Below, piece by piece: positions 24,912 to 35,662 of a stretch of 64,000 bases of DNA (the stretch's first letter is position 1; every line of letters begins with the position of its first letter). The position numbers and the translations under genes were made by a program. Origin of the DNA: Sarcomyxa edulis (taxonomy: Eukaryota > Basidiomycota > Agaricomycetes > Agaricales > Mycenaceae); contig QUOL01000016.1 of NCBI GenBank assembly GCA_009761415.1, positions 248,001-312,000 of the forward strand. The letters run 5' to 3'. Under the pieces are notes generated by a model, which searched no databases, was not told the DNA's origin, and worked only from the letters and a program-made list of their open reading frames with translations.

Positions 24912-27530
24912 TTGAGGAAAGGAATCAAGGAAGGATGCGAGTAATAGGGTGGACTGGTACTTAGTATGTGGTAGGATGGTATGTGGCCCCGTTCTGAGAT
25001 TGAGGCCGGGATTGAGGCAAGTTTTGAAGGCCTTCTCTTGTAAATCCTTCGTCTGGCTTCGAATCTACGATCGGATCTCGATCTCAGTGACAGTGTCACG
25101 CACCCTTCTTCCAATTTAATTTAGTCTGCGTGAACCCATCTCCAGATTCGAGACTGCCGAACATCATCATCATCTCCAAATTCTCGTTTTTCTATTCAGA
25201 ACGCGCTGCGAACACGTCTGTCACACTCACCATCACGCGACTGTCACAAAACGTCACACTCCTTTCAATATTTTCATTGGCCGATGGCCTTGATGGGGGC
25301 GCTCGACCGGCCGCGCCTTGAGTTGCCGAATCCGATCATCCGATCCTCGTCCCAGTTCCCGATGTGTGCTATCACACCATGGCCACCCGCCGCCCCCGCT
25401 TCACCCGCGTCAATCCCCTTCAATCCCCCCGTATCTTCTCTCCGCCCTCTCCCCGCCGCCATCGACTTCGGCACCGCAACTAAAGGAACATCGCCCAATT
25501 CAGCCCCGGTCCCGGTCAAAAAAATTCATCATGTTTTATTTTCCACCCGAGCAAACCGCAATATCTCCATATCGAGGAGGGTGTCCAATAACCGGCGTGA
25601 GAATCTCGCCTGCAAATCAGACAGCTGTTGCACAGCAGTCCCGAAACCAAATATATGTGGAGGGGGCGCTATCTCGAGTACTTGTAATTCCACATGATAT
25701 ATGACCCCCCTTTTTTTTGTTATTTCATTGCTGGACATCGCCAGCTCATCGCCCGCTCCAACCGTCAAAATTTGTCAAACGGGGCAGAACAAAACAAAAG
25801 AAATCAGCATCATCCATCGCATCAGTTTCGTGAGCAAACGAGCAGTGGCGATGGACCGTCCATGTGAACCGGCGGCGAGACTTCGAAGAGAGCAGGATTC
25901 GTCATAAAATGATCGTCTCATCCTATCCCGACGCTCTCACAGCTGTCGGCTACGTAACGCCATCGAAATAACATTCAAGTTATTGCCCACAAAATTTGGC
26001 CCAAAAATACCCATGTCCGAACAGAGCGTGTCTTGCAAAAGCTTCCGCATGAAAGTGACCGCATTTTCGCAGACAAGTTGCAGAACTTGGAGAAGAAACA
26101 GATAGACATCATAGCTCAAGCTATAGGACGAAGCAGCGAGGATCAAAATAGGTTTGCGGCCCTGACATCCGGATCTCGAGAATACTCCTTCGAGTGCGAG
26201 GTGCGGCTGGCCCGCTGGCCACTGGAATCGATGATGATTGAGACAGAACCAATAAAGTTGATCATGATGTTGGACTTATCTTGTTCCCTCCATCAGAGCC
26301 CTATCACAGCCACCCCGGGAAGTTCGGACTAAAGACACGGTGTGGTTTCGACCGGTTTGAACTGCGATCACGAGCATAGTTCAATTCGCAGCGAACACGT
26401 CCCATCAGGGAGGGCGTGCTGGCACCACCACATCTCCAGATGCGTCAACGTTGTGGTTTCGAGCGCCATTCCACTCGAATCAAGGGTTTTGATGAAGGTG
26501 CAGCCTGAGGTGGTCCTTCAACGCAACGTGTGGGAGAGGAGTCTGAGATTAAAGATATTAATTTTCATAATTGCGAGATTACGGTATATCTAAATGACTA
26601 GTAATGAATGTACATACCTGACGTGGCACTCCCGCACCACAAATATATTTACAGGATAATGAAACTGGAACGTCATGGCGTTCGGTTGAATCCGAGGGAA
26701 TATGCATGTTCAAAGGAAGCCAATCCAAACGAAACCTCTCCTGGAACACCTGGAACGTACGAGGCGGCAGGAAAGGAAGGAGAGAGATCGAGTAATCGAG
26801 TAATCGAGGTAATCTTCAGATGAGAGATAGATAGGTAAGAGGGCGGGTGATCAATTGATTCCCGATATGCATTGCAGCCTCTCTCCGGAGGAAAAACTCC
26901 GTCCGCCCCGCATTTCCAATCCGCGCACAAGAGAGATCAAACGGGACGTCGTCGTCGATGAACGTGGACCAACTTATGCCGGAGGGAGGATAAAAATAAA
27001 TGCATGTATGAGCGAAGATGAGGTTGGCTATAGACTGCCATGCCATACCAATCAGTTCCGAAAAAACCTTGAATTATAGCCACGTGAAAGCAAACCTTCG
27101 GAGGAAAATGTTTGTGCCGAAATTTGGGTGGTCAAGAGCCTCTGCTTGATGTAATTCGCAATATAGTTTATTTGTGGAGTAGTACTTGCTAGATATTGGT
27201 CATGGGCCAAGGTCAACGTCGAAGGCGAGATGCGTATTGGGGTGTCGCGCATGCTGATGCAGGCGCTGTCGGGGCCAAGCTCGAATTTGCTCGAACGTGC
27301 CGCTGCCGTCCTCGAGGTTCCGAAGCCGAATGTCACGAGTTATATGTCACGAAATGGCGTGTGCGCTCTGATGGAGTCTTTCAACACGTACACAACCTGT
27401 CCGGGGAAGGAAAGGAGAAAAACGTCACGAAGTCAACAACTTTCGATAACTTCACATTTTCTAAAGAAGATGTTCTCACACAAATCTAGACAGAATTTGA
27501 AAACCACGTCAATCCGTACCTAAACGGCAG
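24912..27530. other. 2.6 kb upstream region of CON7; no supported gene
   Basis: Long gap upstream of a developmental regulator, which fits an extended promoter. Frames such as 25284-25697 (+) are open for 137 codons, but the residue pattern (Pro/Ala/Ser runs) follows base composition and no splice continuation is seen. A short repeat of cgagtaat lies near 26790. I see no RNA gene or transposon ends. Confidence 0.4.
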
Positions 27531-28551
27531 TCAACGTGGGGGAAGAGGAGAATTATTGTTTTCCACGACTTGCCGATTTCGGAAACTTCCCGAAATACCA
27601 CCTTGTTGAATTGAAGACAAGTGGCAAGACAAGATATCGGTATGCACCCAGATCAGGACATGTGTGCGTGGAGTCGCTCGATAGCCTTCAGTGGAGAGAT
27701 TGATGCCATGGTCCATGGGTTCAGCCAGAATATCCTCTGAGAGACGAACACCTTGGCTCGGAGCAGTGATCATAGAGTAGTGCCTGGTTCCATGTACGCA
27801 CAGGCAAGTGACGTTCCGATAGCCCAAGTTTAGAATGCTCATCGGTAGGTTAGAGACCCAGATTGCGATGGAGAAGAAGGAACGGAATCGGTACGGGTGT
27901 AGCACGTTATTTGAGACGAGTAACAACCGGTCTGCCGTTCTATCTTCCAGTCAGCATACTCAGAATACTTCGGGAGACATGAGAAATCACCTGATACATC
28001 CAGTGGTCGCGTATACGAGTAGCATCGATAGCGATAGCAACAGTATCTGGGAATCTGTAGAGATACAGATACGGTGATAGCGGACCTCTTTGACGTTTTG
28101 ATGAGACGTATTTGCGAGGTGTAGGGGATATGAGACCTGGTCTGGTGAGTTAGGACGATAGAAAAAGGGATACGGGCCGTACTTTGGTTATCTATACGGA
28201 GTCGAAGAATCCGGTTGTTGCGCATTGGGACTCGAAGTAGTAATGAAATCTGAGTGACTCCAATGATGCGAATCGGATGCTGGGTCTCATGTCCGCAACA
28301 TGCTGATATTATCCGAAAAAATGTATGCACGGGTTTTCAACTCGAAATCACTCGGCACGATAGGGGAGCTAGGTAGAAAGACGCGCTCGGACCTGAGCAA
28401 AACACATAAGCGAGAGGTCAACATACTCACTGGAACGAAGTAATAAGATAATTAGACCTTCGAGACCCCAATCCTTTCTGGAACATGAGCGCTCGGTGGC
28501 TGAATACGTCTTTGCCCCACCTGTTGAAGTATAAAGCATAGTTTTTGAGAG
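27531..28551 (-). other. cluster of open minus-strand frames, unresolved
   Basis: Three minus frames are open over much of this kilobase and several pieces look protein-like: FPDTVAIAIDATRIRDHWMY near 28030, LLLVSNNVLHPYRFRSFFSI near 27890 and SILNLGYRNVTCLCVHGTRH near 27820. I cannot join them with consistent splice sites. It may be an intron-rich gene with several membrane segments, or a decayed copy of one. Confidence 0.25.
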
Positions 28552-28863
28552 TTACATATGGGGCATGGCAAAAGGAAGTACTGCATCACCGGATTGACCG
28601 CCCAGTGTTACAAGGTAAGAGATACCTACATATGGCAGCCAAAAAAAATAGGGTTTGCGGATGTTGTTGGAGATATCGGTTGACATTGACAAGGCCTGGA
28701 TGGGGAGGTCCAAGGGACCCGTCACAGACACAACATACAGAAGAGTCAGCACGATTTGGATCCGGAGAAATCGCAGAAAAGGGTTCGGATTGCGACTAGG
28801 TCCTCCGGTCTGATTGCCAGCGTAAATTGGTGTCCATGATTCCGATGAGGGTTTTACAATCAT
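28552..28863 (-). CDS. possible small membrane protein (about 100 aa)
   Basis: Not recognised. The ATG at 28863 begins MIVKPSSESWTPIYAGNQTG and includes a hydrophobic stretch, LRIQIVLTLLYVVSVTG, of about 17 residues that could cross a membrane. A good acceptor (ccggtcag) lies immediately upstream, and an open exon with a GTGCGT donor lies further 5' (29059-28935), so the gene may start earlier. A GTAGGT donor inside the frame suggests the C-terminus may be spliced to another exon ending near 28457 rather than running to 28552. Function and boundaries are uncertain. Confidence 0.3.
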   Translation of the reverse strand: MIVKPSSESWTPIYAGNQTGGPSRNPNPFLRFLRIQIVLTLLYVVSVTGPLDLPIQALSMSTDISNNIRKPYFFWLPYVGISYLVTLGGQSGDAVLPFAMPHM

Positions 28864-29407
28864 GTTCAGCTGACCGGAATGGACGTAGATAGCATAAGAA
28901 AATTGATGAGGGGAAACGTGTACTTAATTTACGCACCTTCACAGATCCGAAAAGTAAGTCGTCAAAGTTAGAGCATGAAAGATGGATAGTAGTGCCTAGA
29001 ACATCTGGCCCTGCTCGTAGCCGGTGTACCCTAAAGGTACGACTTTCACTCAATTTCAAGCTCTAGAAGGCGAATGAACAGTCATGGTTAGGTGAGGCCA
29101 ACACGTGCGCGCCCTGAGTACCACAATTTATTCCAAGGTCCATGGAGCATAGACTAAGGAAGGCACTCATGATGTAGACACCCCACAGGGCGCTATATCC
29201 TGACTATGGTTTGGAATGGCGCTACATGCCGGAAAAACAAGAATCTAAAAGAGAAGGGGTCAGGAACGCAGATGGGTGAACCAGGGATTGACGCGGACGG
29301 TGCAATATCAGACACATAATGCTGGTCCAATCCTACACAGCAGCAAAGTGGGACCGGATAGGGTTACACGCATTGTCGACAGGTATACTGCCAAGTCACG
29401 TCTCTAT

Positions 29408-29830
29408 TCAGTCCCAAAGCGCATCCGAGGACCAGACGCGTTCTGTCACGCACACCTTGGAGTCGCCAGCGTAAGAGAAGTTTACGGTATATAGGTCGTG
29501 ATCATGATTTTGGCCTGCTAGCAGATGGCCCGGTTGGCTATGGCTATGTATGCCTATGGTGTTGAGATCTTGCCCTTGTGCTTCTCCCGTCGGACGTTTC
29601 GCATCCAAATCATCATGATAAGTCGTGTGCGGATAGTCAGATAGATGGTTTCGAAGAGAGCGGCAACGTCCTTTCCGATGACAGTAGAGTTGGCAGACCG
29701 AGTGATATTTCAAGTATACGCATAGACAAAGAGCCGAGATGAGCAGGACAATGAACAAGGTTTGAAAGCTTGGTATATATAGGAAACGATTTCGCACCGT
29801 TAAGCGTGTCCTCGGATTCCCTAGTTTCAT
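29408..29830 (-). CDS. possible single-pass membrane protein, 140 aa
   Basis: An uninterrupted frame from ATG 29830. After a short basic N-terminus there is one hydrophobic segment, LFIVLLISALCLCVYL, at about residues 25-40, followed by a Cys/His-rich and polar remainder (CQLYCHRKGRCRS, HTTYHDDLDAKRP). This suggests a signal-anchor protein with the C-terminus in the lumen or outside. No family is recognised. An in-frame acidic stretch ending AESLAGEDSEL lies just upstream (29861-30088), separated by stops that an intron could remove, so the true gene may be longer. It could also be chance. Confidence 0.35.
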   Translation of the reverse strand: MKLGNPRTRLTVRNRFLYIPSFQTLFIVLLISALCLCVYLKYHSVCQLYCHRKGRCRSLRNHLSDYPHTTYHDDLDAKRPTGEAQGQDLNTIGIHSHSQPGHLLAGQNHDHDLYTVNFSYAGDSKVCVTERVWSSDALWD

Positions 29831-30241
29831 TTCAGGCTTTTCTTCTGCTAGCTTCTGCTACTACAATTCAGAGTCTTCTCCCGCGAGCGACTCAGCGTTA
29901 ACATCGACGTTGTTTCTGGATTGTTCGAAAGACTGTGAGCTGCACCGTGCCTGCAAGTCGTCGAGGTGGTCAAGGATAAAAATCGGATAGATAGATGTTA
30001 AAGTTAGCAGCCGGTAAGTTTGCGTCCTCCATATGGAAATCCTAGACATCGATGAGGAAGTAAGCTCGGGCAACGCGAGCCACACCACTGGAGGCTGGAA
30101 ATAGTCCTGCCAAGCTGCTGCTTCAGATGAAAGTTAGAGGACGTCCGATTGGAGAAAAGGCGGTGTTACGTTTGTGACAGATCGTCACGCTGCCACCCAT
30201 CCGACATCTCTGAGTCCTGACTGTGCTCGCTGGTCTTCAAG

Positions 30242-31560
30242 ATGCCCAAGGTACCTAAATCTCTACAGCCAACCACCGTTACTCGTCGTTCGTCTCGTCT
30301 TCAAAAAGGTACTTCATTTGCCTAGTACGCCTATCTGCCACAGATGCATCGTAGCGTCAGTACTCATTGCTCGTTTCACTCACCTGCTCTTCTTTCCAAG
30401 CTGTTACGACCGAGGTTGTCGTCGAGATAGAGGATCGACCCAAGGCGAAACGCAGAAGAATAACTTCCAATACATCAGGCGCCTCTGCGAACTGTCTCGA
30501 AAGTATCTCCCTAGAAAGGGTCGCCGACCTCCCTAGGCGGTCCGAACGAATAACCTCGACTGAATTGCTTAAACGCGAAGCTGCTCTTCTGCGAAGAGAG
30601 CAGGAATATGAACAGAAGAATCAATTGTTACTTGAACAGCTCGCGTCCCTTGCACAGAAAGAGACACAGGCATCGCTGGTGATATCCCGAGTTGCGGAAC
30701 GTGAAGCGAAGGCTACTTTGGCTCAAATGGAAGAGCATTTCTCGTGCTCACTGTAGATATCTAAAAATCTCTTTCGTGTTGGAGACTGAGTCTTTCTGAC
30801 TTGCACCCAAATTGCTTTAGATGCTACGAGATCATGGCATATCCGTTTACTTTGAGTCCCAGTGGATGTGGTCACACGTTCTGCGCTATATGTATCTTGA
30901 AATGGTTTGTATCTGTGTCTCCGCGCTCGAGCCATCTAGCTGACCTTCTCCTATACTCTAGGTTCTTCTCTCGACTTCACAAGGCCTGTGGGGGGTGGCA
31001 CGAACCGGGTGCGTTTCAAGAAATGTATAACAGTTGGCTCTTCACTTACATGTCCCCTCGTACCCAGTTGACTGCCCCATATGCCGGAGCCGGCTTCCCA
31101 TAAATCCGGATATGAATGCAGCTACTCTTCGCGTCTCTTTTCCATTTGTCCCCAGCCGGACTATAAGCGATATCCTGACAGAGATGACCGGCAAGCTCGC
31201 CGCGTTTCGCCCATCGGATTCTGGTCTTGTTGTAAAGAAAGAAGAGGGGGATTCGATGACGTGGGTGTCACAATCCTCGGGCTGTAATCGAAACATCTTG
31301 GGCTTGGGCAAGGATAAAGAACACGAAGGAGACGAAGATGATATCTCTGATGTGGTAGGTTGGAGAGAAGGCGGATTGTTGCGAGCCGAGTGGCTGAAAA
31401 AGGACAGGTATATGTTGATCATATGTGCTTCCTACATATACTTACGTCTCTTCCTCACTTCGATAGCGACGGACGGAAGGAAATGTCTTACTTCATGGCA
31501 AAATGGGCGACCATGAAACCGGGCGACTTCATCGCTATGAAGACTCGTTTAGGCGTCTGA
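30242..31560 (+). CDS. RING-finger (C3HC4) protein, putative E3 ubiquitin ligase, 327 aa
   Basis: Six exons: 30242-30308, 30401-30752, 30821-30904, 30962-31008, 31068-31407, 31467-31560; the sum is 984 nt, 327 aa. The start MPKVPKSLQPTTVTRRSSR is basic; a predicted coiled coil follows (LLKREAALLRREQEYEQKN). The RING is assembled over four exons: CSLCYEIMAYPF, CGHTFCAIC, FSRLHKACGGWHEP and VDCPICRSRLP, giving C-x2-C ... C-x-H-x2-C-x2-C ... C-x2-C. The C-terminal region holds RTISDILTEMTGKLAAF, an acidic stretch (HEGDEDDISD) and KEMSYFMAKWATMKPGDF. Known RING proteins transfer ubiquitin from E2 enzymes; the substrate here is unknown. The long linker between the third and last Cys pairs is unusual for a simple RING. 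Confidence 0.85.
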
Positions 31561-32232
31561 CGTAGAGACTCGGCCACCCCGCGATCGCCACTCTCTTGCT
31601 AGAACCCTTGAAAGACCTCCAACCGCAGCACGTAATCCTTTTCATATTGATTCTCATCCGCTGCAACCTCGATTTTTCTCCTCTCCCAACTTCCTATCGA
31701 GTCATTCGTTCATACTTCTCTCTGTGGCGCTACTTTCCTCTGCAACTTCTTACTTGTCATAATAGCCGACGCAATGCCTTTATCTCCAATCGTTCTTGCT
31801 ATGAATCTCGATATCAATCCAATCTTCTGCTATGATTATGCACTCATGGACTCTCAGTCGCAACCTCCACATGTTCTATAGACGATTCGTCGCATATTCT
31901 ATGTATACGTGTTCCAGCTGTTCTATCGCAATTCCTTGGTTTATGCACACCTGCGTTTCTCTGATTATTGCAATATTGCACATGCATGTATACATATGGC
32001 TACTGTCCGGTAGTCGCGCGCCAATAACTGAATTGAAAAACGAAGCAAGAGTCCCAAGACGATGCTCAGCCGATAAGTGATGAACGACAAAGTACTATTA
32101 CTACACACACAAAACGAAAGGAAGAGCTCCAGCAAAAGGATCGCATCAAGATAACCGGCAGAGATCGGGGCTTTTTTGTTACCAACAAAGACGGCCTTGG
32201 AGAAAGGGAGAAAGGGAAATGAGAGACCAAAT
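31561..32232. other. convergent intergenic region (3' UTRs)
   Basis: About 670 bases between convergent stops, T/C-rich on the + strand. Short frames without motifs. Probably the 3' UTRs of the RING gene and ARP8. Confidence 0.5.
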
Positions 32233-34927
32233 CTACAAGTAGAAACAACGTTCTTTCAATCCACGCATGCCTAGGATATCCCAATCGGATGCAGTGATCC
32301 ATAAATCTGCCACTCCATCCATTTTGCCCAGGACAGCGGCGCCCTTCCAAGCCAGGACACGCGGGTCGACTTCCTTTGGTGGGGGGATTATTTGTACCTT
32401 TTCCATGTTCGGTACTAGAGGTGTTGCAATTGCCTGTAATCTTGTGAGACAAAAGTGAAACATCAGTATACCTCGTTTGCGGTCCGGCAAAAGGAAAGAG
32501 AAAATAATCGAACCTGCTCTCCAATGCGTGGCCCATACCAGGAATCAGAGCTGTCCCGCCGATAACTAAGACGGCCTGGAGGTATTTACGGATCTTGTCG
32601 TCCCCCCCGGCAGCACGTGCGCTGTTGAATATAGCTACGTCTAATGGTAATTTGCTGGCCTCAAAACACACGTCTATCGTATAACCACCGGCATACGTAG
32701 ATGACGAAGCGGTAGCATGGTTGTTTTGTGCTGAAATTGACGGTGTTTGTTGATGGGAAGAAGCCGCCGACGCGTCTTCGATGTTGACGATATCCATCGG
32801 GGCATCCACTGGACCCGGACCATCCGCTGTTACTGGTGGAGTCGAGGTTGAATCGTCAATGGCCATCAGTTGGGTCTCTTGTTGTTCCTGCTTCGAGGGG
32901 ATATCTTTGACAAGAGGTGGAGTTGGGATCGAGATCAAGGTATCAAACGTATAATAGAAGAAGCAACTAACCTCCGGCTCTTGGTTGAGAAGGTACGGCG
33001 GTTTTGCTCGGAGAACCCGCCGTTTCGTTCGGGGTGCCCAATTGTGGCGGTGGAGGAGCAGGCATGAGATGTTGAGTTGAGATCATCATAGCTTGCGTCT
33101 ATTTCAGGTGGGTCGAAACAACTGAATTAAGTTTCTCGTGCAAGGAGAGATGAAAATGCGTACGACTTGATCAGAAGTGTGTTCTAGGATTTCTTCCGAT
33201 ACATCAGGGCTAGAGCTAGGACGAAGACCGATACGTTTATTATCGAACTCGATGACTCGGGGTTCGAAAATACACTATTCTCGAGGTCAATAGGGTACTG
33301 TTGAGCTGAAAAGAGTTCTCGACTTGCCATAGGCGCCAAAATGATCTCATCGTACGCTCTGAGACCGTATTTTTCGGCAGGTCGCCCTGGTGCACGGACG
33401 ACAAAGTCATACAGATTTAGGGCAACGTCTCCCTATGCATTCGAGTCAAAGATCTGACGATTCGAAGTCAAGAGATGACTTACTTCAGCTAGTGTGCATA
33501 ATCTAGCCTTGAGATCTTCCATTACGCTCCAGTCATATGAGCGAGAAAGGTTTAGATCTCTATAGGGAAAATTGATGCGATTGAGCATCACATAGAGGAA
33601 CTCTGTGATATCGTCTCCACCGATATTCAAAGACATTCTGTATCGACCGTTAGTAATAGTGCTATAAGTCAATTCAACAGACCCCGACCTTGTATCTGCT
33701 ATTACCATACCTTCATCAACGCATGCAATGCTAGTTGTGGCAGCGCCGATATCAACTACGCATGCGTTGGATATTCCAGCTCCGTAGGTCGCAGCCAATG
33801 ATTCCTATACATGCCGTTTGTTTGCCATGATACATTTACTTGGAGCAGCAGTATACTCACCTGTTGAACACAAATCTGCTTGAATCCCATGATCACCAGC
33901 AACATGTTGACGAGGTCCCGGACGTACGCTCGTTCATTGAAATCGGGTATGACCAGAACGACAGAGTATGTCTACCGTTCCAGAGGTTGTTAGCAATGGA
34001 GGAATCCTTGTTGATTAGGCAAAAATATTCACCTTGTAGTCATGTGGATCAATGTTGAGTTTTCCTTTCAACGTCGTTCGTAATATTAGCTCGATGTCGC
34101 TGAGGATTGCTTGTGTCGAATTGTAGTCTCTAGTATTGAAGTTTGGTCCTTTGATTGGCCATCTTACAACGTATCCCAATTTCTGGGGATCACTCAGATG
34201 TAGAGCCTGAAGTGAAATTGTAAGCGCTGCAGGAAAGAAGTTGAAAGAGTCGAGACTGACCTTCTCACCGACGAAGTACTCGTCTTCAGTAGGTTTTTGT
34301 ATCCAATCAACGCGGAACGGGTCATTGTATTCTTGTATTATCTCGGGTTTGAACTGCTCGTTGAAAGTTGAGGCAATCTGATTGGCATTTGAGGTGACGC
34401 GTAACTTGTAGAAACGCATTCTATCCCGGAGTGACACAGTAATGGCAGCGATCTTCGTTTCAAACTGGAGGGGCCATGTTAAGCGGTGTGTATTCATTCT
34501 GTAGACTACAAAAACGTACTGGATCGTCAGATACAGGTGATACATCATATTCATCTCCGTTTTGCGACTGGCTAGGTGATACCGGTTTCCGTTTCCCTCT
34601 TTTTGGCCGCGAGACACCCTCCACGAAAGCTGGGACCGGTGTGGGGGGTTTACATTTGCGAGCAACAACATGTGGTACTGAAACAGGATTAACATCTGAG
34701 GCCCTTCCGACACGAAGCCACCGCGATCCTGGATGAATGACAATGACATGGGATCCACGCCTGGTCTATTCTCAGGTTTCATTGCGTAAAGCTGGAATTG
34801 CCGATGAAGGTTCCTACCTATGATCCTGACTGGGAGCTCCAGCGTCTTCGGCAGAAGCATCGCGTTTTCGCAGTGCATTTCTAGCCCATAAAGATTGCGC
34901 GTCACTTTTCAAATAGGTGGTACCCAT
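32233..34927 (-). CDS. ARP8: actin-related protein 8 (INO80 complex)
   Basis: Arp8 is a nuclear actin-related subunit of the INO80 chromatin remodeller; with actin and Arp4 it binds the HSA helix of Ino80 and linker DNA. Early exons: 34927-34818, 34760-34520, 34464-34261, 34206-34033, joining in frame; later exons are separated by 45-75 nt introns. Diagnostic pieces: VIVIHPGSRWLRVGRASDVN (first actin-fold phosphate loop), VPHVVARK, NDPFRVDWIQKPTEDEYFVG, WPIKGPNFNTRDYNSTQAIL, VLVIPDFNERAYVRDLVNML, ACVVDIGAATTSIACVDEG, MSLNIGGDDITEFLYVML, LQAVLVIGGTALIPGMGHAL and C-terminal WITASDWDILGMRGLKERCF. A Ser/Pro-rich insertion with acidic residues interrupts the fold before the last part, as in other Arp8 proteins. 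The start MGTTYLKSDAQSLWARNALR is chosen because it splices in phase to the RRGSHVIVIHPG exon. Confidence 0.93.
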
Positions 34928-35236
34928 TTGTTTTGGATTTGGTCTGTAAATATGGCCATGTTCAGGTACTGGTAGAAACGAACGGCAATCGATGTTGGAC
35001 TAACGCCAAAGGCACAGTGAAAGTGGTATATCGCATCCCCGTATCATCTCGTTTAGCGTTTGGTATCCCTCGAGGCATCAAGCTCACAGCTGGAGAGTTT
35101 CTCGTTAGCGACGATGTGGTGAAAGACAGAAAGGTGTAGACTTTACGATCGAGCGTCAATTCGATGAAGAGAAGAAGAGAAGAAGAGATATCGAGGTGCT
35201 GTAGTCGATGGTGCCACTGGCGGAGCTTCTTTCATC
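34928..35236. other. intergenic between ARP8 and tRNA-Pro
   Basis: About 310 bases upstream of ARP8. A 68-codon + frame (34933-35139) has no motif and begins outside any supported gene. A purine-rich run (gaagagaagaagagaagaag) lies near 35165-35190. It presumably contains the ARP8 promoter. Confidence 0.4.
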
Positions 35237-35342
35237 GGCCTGATGGTCTAGTAGTATGATTCCTTGTTAGGGACGTCACGTATTGTCACAGATTCGTTGA
35301 TGCACATCGAGGAGGTCCGGGGTTCAATTCCCCGTCAGGCCC
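35237..35342 (+). tRNA. tRNA-Pro (anticodon AGG), second intron-containing copy
   Basis: The mature part is identical base for base to the copy at 16281-16382: acceptor stem GGCCTGA/TCAGGCC, anticodon loop TTAGGG, T arm GGTTCAATTCC. The intron is about four bases longer and differs in its middle (acgtcacgtattgtcacaga against atatcacgtattacggta), while both ends near the anticodon stem are shared. A T-run (tcttttgtgttttttg) follows. The anticodon loop, stem pairing and both internal promoter boxes are intact, so it is probably functional. Confidence 0.92.
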
Positions 35343-35662
35343 AGTCTTTTGTGTTTTTTGTTTCATTTTGATTCCATATCTTATTTCATCTCTTGGCCTT
35401 GAACATGTATGAAGGCTGGGCGTTTTTCTCGACGAAATTGGACGAGCGTAGGCCAGAATCTCGACTTTCAAATCGACTTTCACAGGTGATCGCTCCGACC
35501 ATCAGGCCTCAGGATTGGTCCAAAGCTATATCTTGATCTCGTCGCGTATGCACTGCCCTAGATTGCATAAACCATTTATAGTCAGTTTTGCGGTGCATCC
35601 CTTAGCGCTGTGGACGTAAAGACAGAGGGAGCTATGATGGCGCAACTTTCACCTCGTCCACC
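35343..35662. other. intergenic; promoter of the DUF7330-like gene
   Basis: About 320 bases after the tRNA terminator. Nothing coding is supported; it presumably contains the promoter and leader of the next + gene. Confidence 0.4.

Noticed and set aside
25284..25704. Two overlapping + frames of 128 and 137 codons
   Set aside because: Pro/Ser/Ala-rich in both frames, no splice continuation and no motif; base composition explains them.
32066..32232. Extension of the ARP8 frame to a stop at 32066
   Set aside because: That frame reads through an intron; the spliced protein ends correctly with LKERCFYL at 32233.
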